Of a stretch of 64,000 nucleotides of DNA, positions 23,901 through 32,979 are shown piece by piece. The translations under genes were made by a program, and so were the position numbers. The notes beneath the pieces are model-generated. The model made no database searches. It was not told where the DNA came from and was given only the letters and a program-made list of their open reading frames with translations. The stretch's first letter is position 1, and every line of letters starts with the position of its first letter. This stretch comes from Bradyrhizobium diazoefficiens (lineage in GTDB: Bacteria > Pseudomonadota > Alphaproteobacteria > Rhizobiales > Xanthobacteraceae): positions 1,175,001 to 1,239,000 of the forward strand of contig NZ_CP067100.1 of NCBI RefSeq assembly GCF_016616235.1, given 5' to 3'.

Positions 23901-24320
23901 ATGTCACAGATTCAAAAGATATTTTTGGCCGCCGTTGCGGTTGCCGCGACGTTGGGCGCTGTCCAGGTTGGCGCCGTACAACTCGCCCCCGGCCAGGATC
24001 TGGCCGACCGCTGGCAGGCGATCGCCGACAAGCCCGCCCACAACGTCAACCGCTCCGGCAAGTCCGATCGGCTCGCCGATATCAAGCCGGCCCCGGTTCC
24101 GACCCGCACCGTGTCGATGCGGCTGAACGATCTTGCCGATACCTCGGTGCTGCTACGGGTCCCTGCGGTCGTCGAGACCGGCAACGCCAAGCCGCCGGTG
24201 CTGCTCAAGGACAAGGACCAGAAGCAGGGCCGCCACAAGCCCGCGATCGCCTGCGAGCCGATGGTCAGCGCGCTGACCGAGGTCGCAAAGCTGCTCCAGC
24301 CCGGCCGCTGCGTGACCTGA
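23901..24320 (+). CDS. Hypothetical secreted protein
   Basis: The 139-residue product starts MSQIQKIFLAAVAVAATLGA, a hydrophobic N-terminal segment that fits a signal peptide or single membrane anchor, with a possible cleavage site near VGAVQLA. The mature part is rich in Lys, Pro and Asp and ends with two cysteines (IACEPMVSALTEV and GRC) that could form a disulfide. I recognise no domain. GGGCGAGGG stands upstream of the ATG. It lies just before htpG in the same direction, separated by 124 bp that carry a heat-shock-type promoter. Confidence 0.7.
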   Translation: MSQIQKIFLAAVAVAATLGAVQVGAVQLAPGQDLADRWQAIADKPAHNVNRSGKSDRLADIKPAPVPTRTVSMRLNDLADTSVLLRVPAVVETGNAKPPVLLKDKDQKQGRHKPAIACEPMVSALTEVAKLLQPGRCVT

Positions 24321-24379
24321 TCCGCATCGCCTTCATGCAAAGAGCCGCCTTCCCGCTGGAGGGCGACTTTGTGCGTCCA

Positions 24380-24407
24380 CTTGATCCCCTGTCCCATCGC
24401 GTTATAT
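24380..24407 (+). promoter_or_regulatory. Candidate RpoH (heat-shock) promoter of htpG
   Basis: CTTGAT at 24380-24385 and GTTATAT at 24401-24407, 15 bp apart, resemble the alphaproteobacterial sigma-32 pattern (CTTGA ... CYTATNT) at nearly all conserved bases. The site ends 37 bp before the htpG ATG, which fits the gene's expected heat regulation. Confidence 0.5.
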
Positions 24408-24444
24408 CCCGGCTTTCTCCACTTTTGATTGACCGGGTAAACGC

Positions 24445-26319
24445 ATGACGACGTCCGATACGGCCACGCATACGCAGCCTTTCCAAGCCGAGGTTTCCGA
24501 GCTGCTGCACCTCATGGTGCATTCTGTCTATTCCGAGACCGACATTTTTCTGCGCGAGCTCGTCTCCAACGCCTCGGATGCCTGCGACAAGCTGCGCTAT
24601 GAGGCGATCGAAAGTCCCGCTCTGCTGGGCGAGGGCGACGCGCTCAAGATCCGCATCATCCCGAGCAAGACGGCCGGAACGCTCACGATCGCCGACAACG
24701 GCATCGGCATGGAGCGGCAGGAGCTGATCGACCATCTCGGCACCATCGCCCGCTCCGGCACCAAGGCGTTCGTGTCGAAGCTGAAGGAGGCCAAGGACGG
24801 CCTCGGCCTGATCGGCCAGTTCGGCGTCGGCTTCTATTCCGCCTTCATGGTCGCCGAGAAGATCGTCGTGATCAGCCGCCGCGCCGGCGAGAGCGACGTC
24901 TGGACCTGGACGTCTTCCGGCGGCTCCGGCTTCGAGATCGCGCGGGCGAGCGAGGCGGAAGCGGCGCGTGTGGCGCGCGGTACCGAGATCGTCCTGCACC
25001 TGAAAGACGATGCCAAGAAATATCTCGAAACCTACGAGATCGAGCGTATCGTCGGAGCCTATTCCGATAACATCCTGTTCCCCATCGAGCTCGTGCCGGA
25101 AGAGGGCGAGTCGCGCCAGATCAATTCGGCGAGCGCGCTGTGGCAGCGCTCGAAATCCGAGCTGACGGCGGAAGACTACAAGAAGGCCTATCAGCAGATC
25201 GCGTCCGCCTTCGACGATCCCGCGATGACGCTGCACTACCGCGCCGAGGGCCGCTACTCCTATGCCGTGCTGCTGTTCGCGCCATCGGCAAAGCCGTTCG
25301 ATCTGTTCGAGCCGAACCGCAAAGGCCGGGTGAAGCTTTACGTCCGCCGCGTCTTCATCACCGACGATGCCGATCTGCTGCCAGGTTATCTGCGCTTCAT
25401 CCGCGGCGTCGTCGACAGCGAGGATCTTCCGCTCAACATCTCGCGCGAGATGCTTCAGAACAATCCGCAGCTCACGCAGATCCGCAAGGCAGTCGCGACC
25501 CGGGTCGTGTCCGAGCTGGAAGGCCTTGCCGACAAGGATCCGGAGAACTTTGCAAAGATCTGGGACGCCTTCGGCGCGGTGCTGAAGGAAGGCATCTACG
25601 AGGATTTCGAACGGCGCGAAAAGCTGCTGGCGCTGTCGCGCTTCACCACGACCTCGGGCGAGAAGCGGTCGCTGAAGCAGGTGATCGCCGATTTCAAGCC
25701 GAACCAGACCGAGATCTATTACCTCGTCGGCGACAGCATCGAGCGACTGAAGTCCAATCCGCGGCTGGAAGCTGCGACCGCGCGCGGTATCGAGGTGCTG
25801 CTGCTGTCCGATCCCGTCGACGCCTTCTGGACCTCGATGCCGGCGGAGTTCGACGGCAAGCCGCTGAAGTCGCTGAGCCAGGGCGATCTCAACCTCGACC
25901 TGATTCCGCGGCTCGACGCGGCGGACGAGGCGAAGAAGGACGAGCCGGAAGCGGATGAGGCCGCCACCATCGCGGTGATCAAGGCCGCGCTCGGCGAGCG
26001 CGTCAGCGACGTCAAGGCTTCGACCCGCCTGACCAGCTCCGCCTCCTGCCTCGTCGCCGACAGCCAGGGGCCGAGCCGCGAACTCGAGCGCATCCTGTCG
26101 CAACAGAACCGCGGCATGCGCACCAAGCCGATCCTCGAGATCAATCTGCGCCATCCGCTGGTGACGGCGATCACCAAGGCGCAAGCCGGCTCCGGTGTGG
26201 TCGACGATCTCAGCCTGCTCCTGCTCGAACAAGCGCAGATTCTGGACGGCGAACTGCCGGAGGATCCGGCGGCGTTCGCGGCAAGGCTGAACCGCCTGGT
26301 GCTGCAGGGATTGGGCTGA
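24445..26319 (+). CDS. htpG: Molecular chaperone HtpG (Hsp90)
   Basis: This cytosolic ATP-dependent chaperone has 624 residues, the normal bacterial length. The GHKL ATPase N-domain shows [26 protein letters not shown] and [15 protein letters not shown]; the middle domain has VRRVFITDD and the catalytic Arg region SREMLQNN; the C-terminal dimerisation domain is complete. It is monocistronic by position, with the convergent RND gene 57 bp beyond its stop. Confidence 0.97.
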   Translation: MTTSDTATHTQPFQAEVSELLHLMVHSVYSETDIFLRELVSNASDACDKLRYEAIESPALLGEGDALKIRIIPSKTAGTLTIADNGIGMERQELIDHLGTIARSGTKAFVSKLKEAKDGLGLIGQFGVGFYSAFMVAEKIVVISRRAGESDVWTWTSSGGSGFEIARASEAEAARVARGTEIVLHLKDDAKKYLETYEIERIVGAYSDNILFPIELVPEEGESRQINSASALWQRSKSELTAEDYKKAYQQIASAFDDPAMTLHYRAEGRYSYAVLLFAPSAKPFDLFEPNRKGRVKLYVRRVFITDDADLLPGYLRFIRGVVDSEDLPLNISREMLQNNPQLTQIRKAVATRVVSELEGLADKDPENFAKIWDAFGAVLKEGIYEDFERREKLLALSRFTTTSGEKRSLKQVIADFKPNQTEIYYLVGDSIERLKSNPRLEAATARGIEVLLLSDPVDAFWTSMPAEFDGKPLKSLSQGDLNLDLIPRLDAADEAKKDEPEADEAATIAVIKAALGERVSDVKASTRLTSSASCLVADSQGPSRELERILSQQNRGMRTKPILEINLRHPLVTAITKAQAGSGVVDDLSLLLLEQAQILDGELPEDPAAFAARLNRLVLQGLG

Positions 26320-26375
26320 CGGCTCTGCTCGTCTCCGCTGTCATTGCAATGACGGGGCCGGCGGAGCGGGCCTGA

Positions 26376-29300
26376 CTACTCCGCCGCATCCTTCTGCTCG
26401 TCACTCTCTTCTTCCGCCTCCGGCTTCTTCTCCATCCAGCGTGACAACAGGTTGGAGAAGCGGTCGAGGTAGAGATAGACCACCGGCGTCGTGAACAGCG
26501 TCAGTGCCTGGCTCACCAAGAGGCCGCCAACCATGGCATAGCCGAGCGGCTGACGGATCTCGGCGCCGGTGCCGGTTCCGAGCATCAAGGGGACGCCGCC
26601 GAGCAGTGCGGCCATCGTCGTCATCATGATCGGGCGGAAGCGCAGCAGCGCGGCCTGGCGGATCGACTGCTCCGGCGTCAAATGCTGCTCGCGCTCGGCG
26701 GCGATGGCGAAGTCCACCATCATGATGCCGTTCTTTTTGACGATCCCGATCAGCAGGATGACCCCGATCAGGGCGATGAGGCTGAAATCGAAACCGAAGA
26801 TCATCAGGATCGCGATCGCGCCGACGCCGGCCGACGGCAGCGTGGAGAGGATGGTCAGTGGATGGATGTAGCTCTCATAGAGCACGCCCAGCACGAGGTA
26901 GACCACGACCAGCGCGGCGAGGATCAGCATCGGCACCGTGCCGAGCGATTGCTGAAACGCCTGCGCGGTGCCCTGAAAACTCGTCGACAGCGTCGGCGGC
27001 GCGCCCATCGCGCCGACCGCGCGCAGCACCGCATCGGTGGCCTGTCCCAGCGCCACGTCCTCGGCAAGGTTGAAACTGATCGTCACCGCCGGAAACTGGC
27101 CCTGATGCGCGATCGCGAGCGGTCGCACCGGCACGTTGGTCCAGTTGCAGATCACCGAGAGCGGCACCTGGTCCCCGGTCAGCGGCGATTTGATGTAGAG
27201 CTTCTCCAGCGTCTCGAGCTGGCCTTGCAGTGCCGGCGTGATCTCGAGCACCACGTGATAGCTGTTGGTCTGGGTGAAATATTGCGCGACTTGGCGCTGG
27301 CCGAAGGCATCGTAGAGGGTGTCGTCGATCAGTTGCGGCTGAATGCCGTAGCGTGCCGCGGTGTCGCGATTGATCCTGAGCTGCAGCGTCGTGCCCTCGG
27401 TCTGCTGGTCGGTGGCGACGTCGCGCAGCTGCGGTAGGCTTCGCATGCCGGCCAGGATCTTCGGCGCCCACTCGTTCAGCTCCGCGAGATTGGCGTCCTG
27501 CAGCGTGAACTCGAACTGGGTCCGGGTGGCGCGCCCGCCGAGCCGCACGTCCTGCGAGGCCTGCATATAGAGGCGCGCGCCCTCGACCTTGGCGAGCTTC
27601 GGCCGCAGCCGTGCGATGATCTCTTGCGCGCTGGCGTCGCGGTCACCGATCGGCTTCAGCGTGACATACATGCGTCCCGAATTCAGCGCGGTGCCGCCGC
27701 CGCCGATGAACATCGCGATGGAATCGACGGCAGGGTCGGCCTGCACGATAGCATTGAGTTCTTCCTGCCGCCGCTTCATCTCGGCGAAGGAGATGTCCTG
27801 GGGCATTTCGGACACCGCGGTGAGGAAGCCGTTGTCCTGCTGCGGGAAGAAGCCCTTGGGGATCAGGATGAACAGCAGCGCCGAGAGCGCGACGGTGCCG
27901 AAGAAGATGAGCAGCGTGACCAAGCTGTGCCGCAGCGCGAGGTCCAGTCCGCGCTCGTAAGCGCCGAGCAGGCGCTCGAACATCCGCTCGCTCCACTGAT
28001 AGAACCGGCCGCGCCGCGCCTCGTGGTCGGCGCGCAGGAAGCGCGAGGCCATCATCGGCGTCAGGGTCAGCGACACCACGAGCGAGACGAAGATCGCCAT
28101 CGACAGCGTCACCGCGAATTCGCGGAACAGCCGGCCGATGATGCCGCCCATCAGCAGCAGCGGGATCAGCACCGCGACCAGCGAGATGCTGATCGAGACG
28201 ATGGTGAAGCCGATCTCGGCCGCACCCTTGTATGCCGCAGCGAGCGGGCTCTCGCCCCGCTCGACATAGCGCGTGATGTTCTCCAGCATCACGATGGCGT
28301 CGTCGACCACGAACCCGACCGCGATGGTCAGCGCCATCAGCGAGAGATTGTCCAGCGAATAACCGAACACCCACATCAGCGAGCAGGCCCCGAGCAGCGC
28401 CAGCGGCACCGTGATGCTCGGGATGATCGTGGCCCAGAAGCTGCGCAGGAAAATGAAGATCACCATCACCACCAGCGCAATCGTGATCATCAGTGTGATC
28501 TGCACGTCGTCGACCGCGGCGCGGATGGTGATGGTGCGGTCGCTGATGATCTTGATCTTGATCGCGGGCGGGATCGCCGCGATCAGGCGCGGCAGCTTCT
28601 CCTTGATGCGGTCGACCGTCTCGATGACGTTGGCGCCGGGCTGCTTGAAGATGACCAGGAACACGCCGCGCTTGCCGTCGGCCCAGGCCGCGGTCTTCAT
28701 GTCTTCCGGGCCGGAGACCGCCTCGCCGATGTCGCGGATCCGCAACGGCGCGCCGTTGCGGTAGGCGACGATGACGTCCTTCCAGTGCGCCGCCTCGAGC
28801 AACTGGTCGTTGGCGTAGATGGTGTAGGAGCGTCGGGTGCCGTCGATGTTGCCCTTCGGGCTGTCGGCAGTGGCGGTCGCGATCTGGCTGCGCACGTCCT
28901 CCAGCGACAATCCCTTGGCGACGAGCTTGGCCGGATCGACCTGGATGCGCACCGAGGGCTTTTGCTGGCCGCCGACGAACACCTGGGCGACGCCCGGGAT
29001 CTGGCTGATCTGCTGGGCGAGCTGGGCGTCGGTGCGGTCGCTGACCGTGGTCAGCGGCAGCGTGTCGGAGGTCGCCGATAGGATCATGATCGGCGAGTCC
29101 GCCGGGTTGACCTTGCGATAGGTCGGCGGCGAGGGCAGGTTCTTCGGCAGCTGTCCGCTTGCGGCGTTGATGGCGGCCTGCACGTCGTTGGCGGCGGCAT
29201 CGATCAGGCGGTTGAGATCGAACTGGATGGTGATCGACGCCGAGCCGAGCGAGCTCGTTGACGTCATCTGCGTGATGCCGGGGATCTGGGCGAGCTGGCG

Positions 29301-29510
29301 CTCGAGCGGCTGCGCCACGGAGGAGGCCATGGTCTCGGGGCTGCCGCCCGGCAGCGACGCGGACACCTGGATGGTGGGAAAGTCGACCTGGGGCAGCGGT
29401 GCAACCGGCAGCAGCGGATAGGCCACAAGGCCTACGAACAGGATGCCGGCCATCAGCAGCGAGGTGCCGATCGGATAGCGGATGAACGGGGACGAAAAGC
29501 TCTCTTGCAT
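26376..29510 (-). CDS. RND-family multidrug efflux pump, inner-membrane component (MdtB/MdtC-like)
   Basis: The 1044-residue protein has the standard RND plan: one N-terminal membrane helix, a periplasmic pore domain, a bundle of helices including the proton-relay motif VGFVVDDAIVMLENITRYVE, a second periplasmic domain, and five C-terminal helices (ILLIGIVKKNGIMMVDFAI). Sequence features such as PQVDFPTIQVSASLPG and TMASSVAQPLERQL place it in the HAE1 class near MdtC. A highly acidic cytosolic tail ends the protein. No periplasmic adaptor or outer-membrane factor gene is adjacent, so it must borrow partners encoded elsewhere. Confidence 0.93.
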   Translation of the reverse strand: MQESFSSPFIRYPIGTSLLMAGILFVGLVAYPLLPVAPLPQVDFPTIQVSASLPGGSPETMASSVAQPLERQLAQIPGITQMTSTSSLGSASITIQFDLNRLIDAAANDVQAAINAASGQLPKNLPSPPTYRKVNPADSPIMILSATSDTLPLTTVSDRTDAQLAQQISQIPGVAQVFVGGQQKPSVRIQVDPAKLVAKGLSLEDVRSQIATATADSPKGNIDGTRRSYTIYANDQLLEAAHWKDVIVAYRNGAPLRIRDIGEAVSGPEDMKTAAWADGKRGVFLVIFKQPGANVIETVDRIKEKLPRLIAAIPPAIKIKIISDRTITIRAAVDDVQITLMITIALVVMVIFIFLRSFWATIIPSITVPLALLGACSLMWVFGYSLDNLSLMALTIAVGFVVDDAIVMLENITRYVERGESPLAAAYKGAAEIGFTIVSISISLVAVLIPLLLMGGIIGRLFREFAVTLSMAIFVSLVVSLTLTPMMASRFLRADHEARRGRFYQWSERMFERLLGAYERGLDLALRHSLVTLLIFFGTVALSALLFILIPKGFFPQQDNGFLTAVSEMPQDISFAEMKRRQEELNAIVQADPAVDSIAMFIGGGGTALNSGRMYVTLKPIGDRDASAQEIIARLRPKLAKVEGARLYMQASQDVRLGGRATRTQFEFTLQDANLAELNEWAPKILAGMRSLPQLRDVATDQQTEGTTLQLRINRDTAARYGIQPQLIDDTLYDAFGQRQVAQYFTQTNSYHVVLEITPALQGQLETLEKLYIKSPLTGDQVPLSVICNWTNVPVRPLAIAHQGQFPAVTISFNLAEDVALGQATDAVLRAVGAMGAPPTLSTSFQGTAQAFQQSLGTVPMLILAALVVVYLVLGVLYESYIHPLTILSTLPSAGVGAIAILMIFGFDFSLIALIGVILLIGIVKKNGIMMVDFAIAAEREQHLTPEQSIRQAALLRFRPIMMTTMAALLGGVPLMLGTGTGAEIRQPLGYAMVGGLLVSQALTLFTTPVVYLYLDRFSNLLSRWMEKKPEAEEESDEQKDAAE

Positions 29511-29937
29511 GCCCTGAGCCCACGGATCGGCCAGCGCATCTTCCCCCCGCGCATGGCGGAGCCGCGCCCGGAGCGCCGAGCGCGAATGTGCGTTTCCTTC
29601 AGCCTATTTGTTTGTTGATCGCCCTGGAACGTCGTTGGTCCAGGGCCAGCATTGTGATCGGAAGACTAATCTGTTCGCTCTCGCGTGCGAACGGATTCCA
29701 GCGCCGGATGCTTGCGACCTTTGTCGGAGAGGAGCCGCAGCGAGTTATGCGTTCGTTGCAGGCGCGAAAACGTCGCGCGTTTCCGTTTTCACGCTGTTGC
29801 GGCGCTGTGTCCCATCCATTTCACCGCGTGTCACAAGCGGGGGAGGTATGAACAGGAACAATCGCTTCTTGCGCGCCGTTGTGCCATATCGAAATGACAT
29901 AACGAGTGCCGTTGCTACCGATTCGAGGAATTGTCCG
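29511..29937. other. 427-bp intergenic region with an EcfG-type promoter
   Basis: Between the divergent RND and DUF3551 genes. The only recognisable element is the EcfG promoter match at 29855-29880. A weakly conserved open frame that runs into the DUF3551 gene from 29608 has no coding character upstream of the signal peptide start. Confidence 0.6.
29855..29880 (+). promoter_or_regulatory. EcfG-consensus promoter of the first DUF3551 gene
   Basis: GGAAC at 29855-29859, 17 bp, CGTT at 29877-29880: a complete match to the general stress promoter. It lies 57 bp before the ATG and points the right way. Confidence 0.6.
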
Positions 29938-30216
29938 ATGCGCCTGCCGATTTTGACCCTGACCGCGATTGCCTCGCTGTTTGCTGCGGCGGATGCCGGC
30001 GCGCAAACCTACGATCCGCGCTATCCGGTGTGCATGCATGTCTATACGCCCGGCGGCTTCGGTGGCGGCGGCGGCGACTATTTCGACTGCTCCTTCACCT
30101 CGCTGCCGCAGTGCCGCGCCACGGCGTCGGGCCGCTCCGCAAGTTGCGACCTCAATCCCTATTACGCCTTCGATGAACCGCCGCCGCCGCGCCGGCGTCA
30201 CAAGAAGGTGCACTAG
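29938..30216 (+). CDS. DUF3551 family secreted protein (copy 1)
   Basis: The 92-residue product has a clear signal peptide (MRLPILTLTAIASLFAAADA, cleavage near AGAQ-TY). The mature part shows the DUF3551 pattern: YPVCMHVY, a glycine-rich turn, YFDCSFTSLPQCRATASGR, and CDLNPYYAF, with four cysteines positioned for two disulfides, then a basic Pro/Arg/His tail. These small proteins are abundant in Bradyrhizobium and have no known function. An EcfG promoter match upstream suggests stress induction. A paralogue follows 29 bp later. Confidence 0.85.
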   Translation: MRLPILTLTAIASLFAAADAGAQTYDPRYPVCMHVYTPGGFGGGGGDYFDCSFTSLPQCRATASGRSASCDLNPYYAFDEPPPPRRRHKKVH

Positions 30217-30245
30217 CGATCCAGGATGGGCGTGCAGGAGCACTC

Positions 30246-30515
30246 ATGCGATTCTCATTTGGCTTGATCATGACTGTCAGCGCATTGCTGGCGGCCGCGC
30301 CATCGCAGGCGCAGACGTTCGATCCGCGCTATCCCGTCTGCATGCACGTCTATTCCGGCGCGAATGGCGGCGGTGGGGAATGGTACGATTGCTCCTTCAT
30401 CTCGCTGGCGCAGTGCCGCGCCACAGCCTCCGGCCGACCCGCGACCTGCGATCTCAATCCGTATTATCCGGTCAACGTGCCGCCGCCGCGCCTGCGCCAC
30501 AGGCGAGGTGGCTAG
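30246..30515 (+). CDS. DUF3551 family secreted protein (copy 2)
   Basis: An 89-residue tandem paralogue. Signal peptide MRFSFGLIMTVSALLAAAPS, cleavage near SQAQ. The mature part repeats FDPRYPVCMHVY, YDCSFISLAQCRATASGR and CDLNPYYPV with all four cysteines kept, and has a shorter basic tail. The close spacing and common direction suggest transcription with copy 1 from the same stress promoter. Function unknown. Confidence 0.85.
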   Translation: MRFSFGLIMTVSALLAAAPSQAQTFDPRYPVCMHVYSGANGGGGEWYDCSFISLAQCRATASGRPATCDLNPYYPVNVPPPRLRHRRGG

Positions 30516-30525
30516 CGACCTGCCG

Positions 30526-30640
30526 CTACTCCTTCCCGATCCCCGACAGTTCGACCACCTTGCGCCAGCGGTCGGTCGCCGCGCTCAGCATGGTGCCGAA
30601 CTCGCCCGCATTGCCGGTGCAGCGGGATCGCGCCAGACCG
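30526..30640 (-). pseudogene. C-terminal remnant of a tripartite tricarboxylate transporter (Bug/TctC) binding protein
   Basis: Reading leftward from about 30640 to a TAG at 30526-30528 gives GNAGEFGTMLSAATDRWRKV followed by VELSGIGKE. The pattern F-x(2-3)-E/A-x-x-R-W-x-x-V-V-x-x-S-G-I is the standard C-terminus of Bug-type solute-binding proteins. The rest of the protein, about 290 residues, is missing: upstream sequence in this frame is unrelated and leads into the promoter of the next gene. This is a decayed fragment left by a deletion or rearrangement. Confidence 0.6.
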
Positions 30641-30773
30641 CACGCCGATCCCGTCGGCTTGGTAAAGGATGACTGGCGTTAATCACGCACTAACCGGCTT
30701 TTACCCTGTCTCTTAACACCTGGGCAGGGGGCGCGGGCTAAGCTGCCGGAACCAGCAGATACGTTCCGAAAGA

Positions 30774-32588
30774 ATGAACGGCATGACGACCGGCATTATC
30801 GAGCAACCAAAAGCCGCGCGTGCGCCTTCGGCTTCAAAGATCTGGCTGAAGGCCATCGAGCTCACGGCGCGGATCGAGACCTTGCCGGGCCGTCTGTTCG
30901 CAGATGTCATCGACGATTGGGCGCAGCGCCAGCCCGACCGCGTCGCACTGGTCGCAGACGAGACGACGCTCGACTACGATAGTCTGTCGAGACGGATCAA
31001 CCGCTACGCGCGCTGGGCGCGCTCGGTGGGCATCGCCAAGGGCGACACCGTCGCCCTGATCATGCCGAACGGCGTCGACTATGTCGCGGCCTGGCTCGGC
31101 ATCAGCCGGATCGGCGGCGTGGTGGCGCTGATCAACACCAGGCTGGTCGGACAGTCGCTCGCGCATTGCATCGACGTCGCAAAGCCTTCACACATCGTCG
31201 TCGCGCATGCGTTGGTAGAGATGCTGGAGGGCGCAACACCGCATTCGAAGACCCGCGCAAAAGTCTGGACCCTTGGCGATGCCGGCAGCGAGCGCGCGAT
31301 CGAGGTCGCGCTTGCAGTGCTTGACGATGCGCCGCTGTCGCCGGACGAGCATGGCGACGTCACCATCGACGACCGCGCGCTGCTGATCTACACCTCGGGC
31401 ACGACTGGGCTGCCGAAGGCGGCCAGCATCAGCCATCGCCGCATCCTCAACTGGGGTTTCTGGTTCGCCGGCCTCACCAGTGCCACGCCGCAGGACCGGC
31501 TCTATGACTGCCTGCCGCTGTTCCATTCGGTCGGCGGCATCGTCGCGCCGTGCAGCGTGCTGGCCGCCGGCGGCTCGGTGGTGATCGCGGAGAAATTCTC
31601 GGCCTCTAATTTCTGGCCCGACATCGTGCGGCACGACTGCACGCTGTTGCAGTATATCGGCGAGCTCTGCCGCTATCTGCTGAAGGCGCCGCCGTCGGAA
31701 TACGAGAACCGCCATCGGCTGCGGCTCATCTGCGGCAACGGCCTGCGCGGCGACATCTGGGAGGATTTCCAGGGGCGATTTGCCATTCCGCGCATCCTCG
31801 AATTCTATGCGGCCACCGAGGGCAATTTTTCGCTGTTCAACGTCGAGGGCCAGCCGGGCGCGATCGGCCGCATCCCGCCGCTGCTCGGGCATCGTTTCCC
31901 CGCCAGCCTTGTCAGGCTCGATCCCGACAGCGGCGCGCCGCTGCGCAATGAAGATGGCATCTGCATCGCCTGCGCCCGCGGCGAGGCCGGCGAAGCCATC
32001 GGCCGGATCGGCACGGCGGATGACGGCGGTGGACGCTTCGAGGGCTATACCGACGCCGGCGAGACCGAGAAGAAGATCCTGCGGGATGTCTTCGCCAAGG
32101 GCGATGCCTGGTTCCGCACCGGCGATCTGATGCGGCTCGACGACAAGGGTTTTTTCCATTTCGTCGATCGCATCGGCGACACTTTCCGCTGGAAGGGCGA
32201 GAATGTCGCGACCTCCGAGGTGAATGATGCCGTGCGCGATTTTTCCGGCGTCGTAGACGCCACCACCTATGGCGTCAGCATTCCCGGCACCGACGGGCGC
32301 GCCGGCATGAGCGCGATCGTCGTGAATGAGGGCTTCGATATCGCTGCATTCCCTGCGCATCTTGCGCAGCGCCTGCCGGCCTATGCCCGTCCCGTCTTCA
32401 TCCGCATCTCGCGCGAGCTCGATGCGACCGAGACCTTCAAGCAGAAAAAGGGTGAGCTGGCGCGGGAGGGATTTGATCCGGGCGCGATAAGCGATCCGCT
32501 GTTCATGCTCGACCCGACATCCGGTGCCTATGTCGCGCTCCATTCAGGGACGTTTACCAAAATTGTCGACGGCACGATCCGGCTCTAG
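30774..32588 (+). CDS. Long/very-long-chain acyl-CoA synthetase (FATP/FadD6-like)
   Basis: A 604-residue AMP-forming enzyme of the fatty-acid-transport-protein class. The P-loop is LIYTSGTTGLPKAASISH; the FATP signature appears as EFYAATEGNFSLFNVEGQPG and the adenylation hinge as HFVDRIGDTFRWKGENVATS. A basic, hydrophobic N-terminus (KIWLKAIELTARIE) precedes the domain. It activates long-chain fatty acids to CoA esters, and related proteins also aid uptake. It is separated by 145 bp from the acyl-carrier cassette, which has its own likely promoter, so co-regulation is uncertain. Confidence 0.9.
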   Translation: MNGMTTGIIEQPKAARAPSASKIWLKAIELTARIETLPGRLFADVIDDWAQRQPDRVALVADETTLDYDSLSRRINRYARWARSVGIAKGDTVALIMPNGVDYVAAWLGISRIGGVVALINTRLVGQSLAHCIDVAKPSHIVVAHALVEMLEGATPHSKTRAKVWTLGDAGSERAIEVALAVLDDAPLSPDEHGDVTIDDRALLIYTSGTTGLPKAASISHRRILNWGFWFAGLTSATPQDRLYDCLPLFHSVGGIVAPCSVLAAGGSVVIAEKFSASNFWPDIVRHDCTLLQYIGELCRYLLKAPPSEYENRHRLRLICGNGLRGDIWEDFQGRFAIPRILEFYAATEGNFSLFNVEGQPGAIGRIPPLLGHRFPASLVRLDPDSGAPLRNEDGICIACARGEAGEAIGRIGTADDGGGRFEGYTDAGETEKKILRDVFAKGDAWFRTGDLMRLDDKGFFHFVDRIGDTFRWKGENVATSEVNDAVRDFSGVVDATTYGVSIPGTDGRAGMSAIVVNEGFDIAAFPAHLAQRLPAYARPVFIRISRELDATETFKQKKGELAREGFDPGAISDPLFMLDPTSGAYVALHSGTFTKIVDGTIRL

Positions 32589-32733
32589 CGCCGCGGAAAT
32601 TCGAAAGATGTGTCCAATTTTATCTGAATTGTCCAAGAGGCCATTTACTTCTGTCGGGTAAACAGTTGGCCATGGGGAGGCGGTCATCAAGCGCCGCCGT
32701 AACTCTGGGATCAAAAACAAGAGCGAGCCAGCC

Positions 32734-32979
32734 ATGTCGGTACGGTCCAAGGTCATCGAAGCGATCCAGCAGATCGCCAAAGAGCAGCACGTGACGCTTC
32801 CCGCCCTCTCGGACGACCTGTCCCTGCACGAGACGGGCTTCGACTCGCTCGCCTTTGCCATTCTGGTGGCGCGCCTCGAGGACGAGACCGGCGTCGACCC
32901 CTTCACCATTTCAGAGGACGCAGCGTTCCCCGCGACTGTGGGCGATTTTGTGCGGGCCTACGAAAATGTCCCCGCGTGA
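32734..32979 (+). CDS. Acyl carrier protein-like protein
   Basis: The 81-residue protein is a small phosphopantetheine carrier: the attachment serine is S38 in the motif E-T-G-F-D-S-L-A-F-A. It is acidic, with four predicted helices, and is not the housekeeping AcpP, whose motif is GADSLD. Its 3' end overlaps the start of an adenylate-forming ligase by 14 bp, and an SDR reductase overlaps that in turn. I infer a dedicated carrier that is loaded by the ligase. Confidence 0.88.
   Translation: MSVRSKVIEAIQQIAKEQHVTLPALSDDLSLHETGFDSLAFAILVARLEDETGVDPFTISEDAAFPATVGDFVRAYENVPA

Noticed and set aside
24265..26232. 655-codon minus-strand open frame
   Set aside because: Entirely antisense to htpG; low complexity in Arg, Glu and Asp, with no domain.
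27643..29523. 626-codon minus-strand frame overlapping the RND gene
   Set aside because: A second frame on the same strand with repetitive Arg/Asp/Ala composition; the RND frame carries the membrane helices and motifs.
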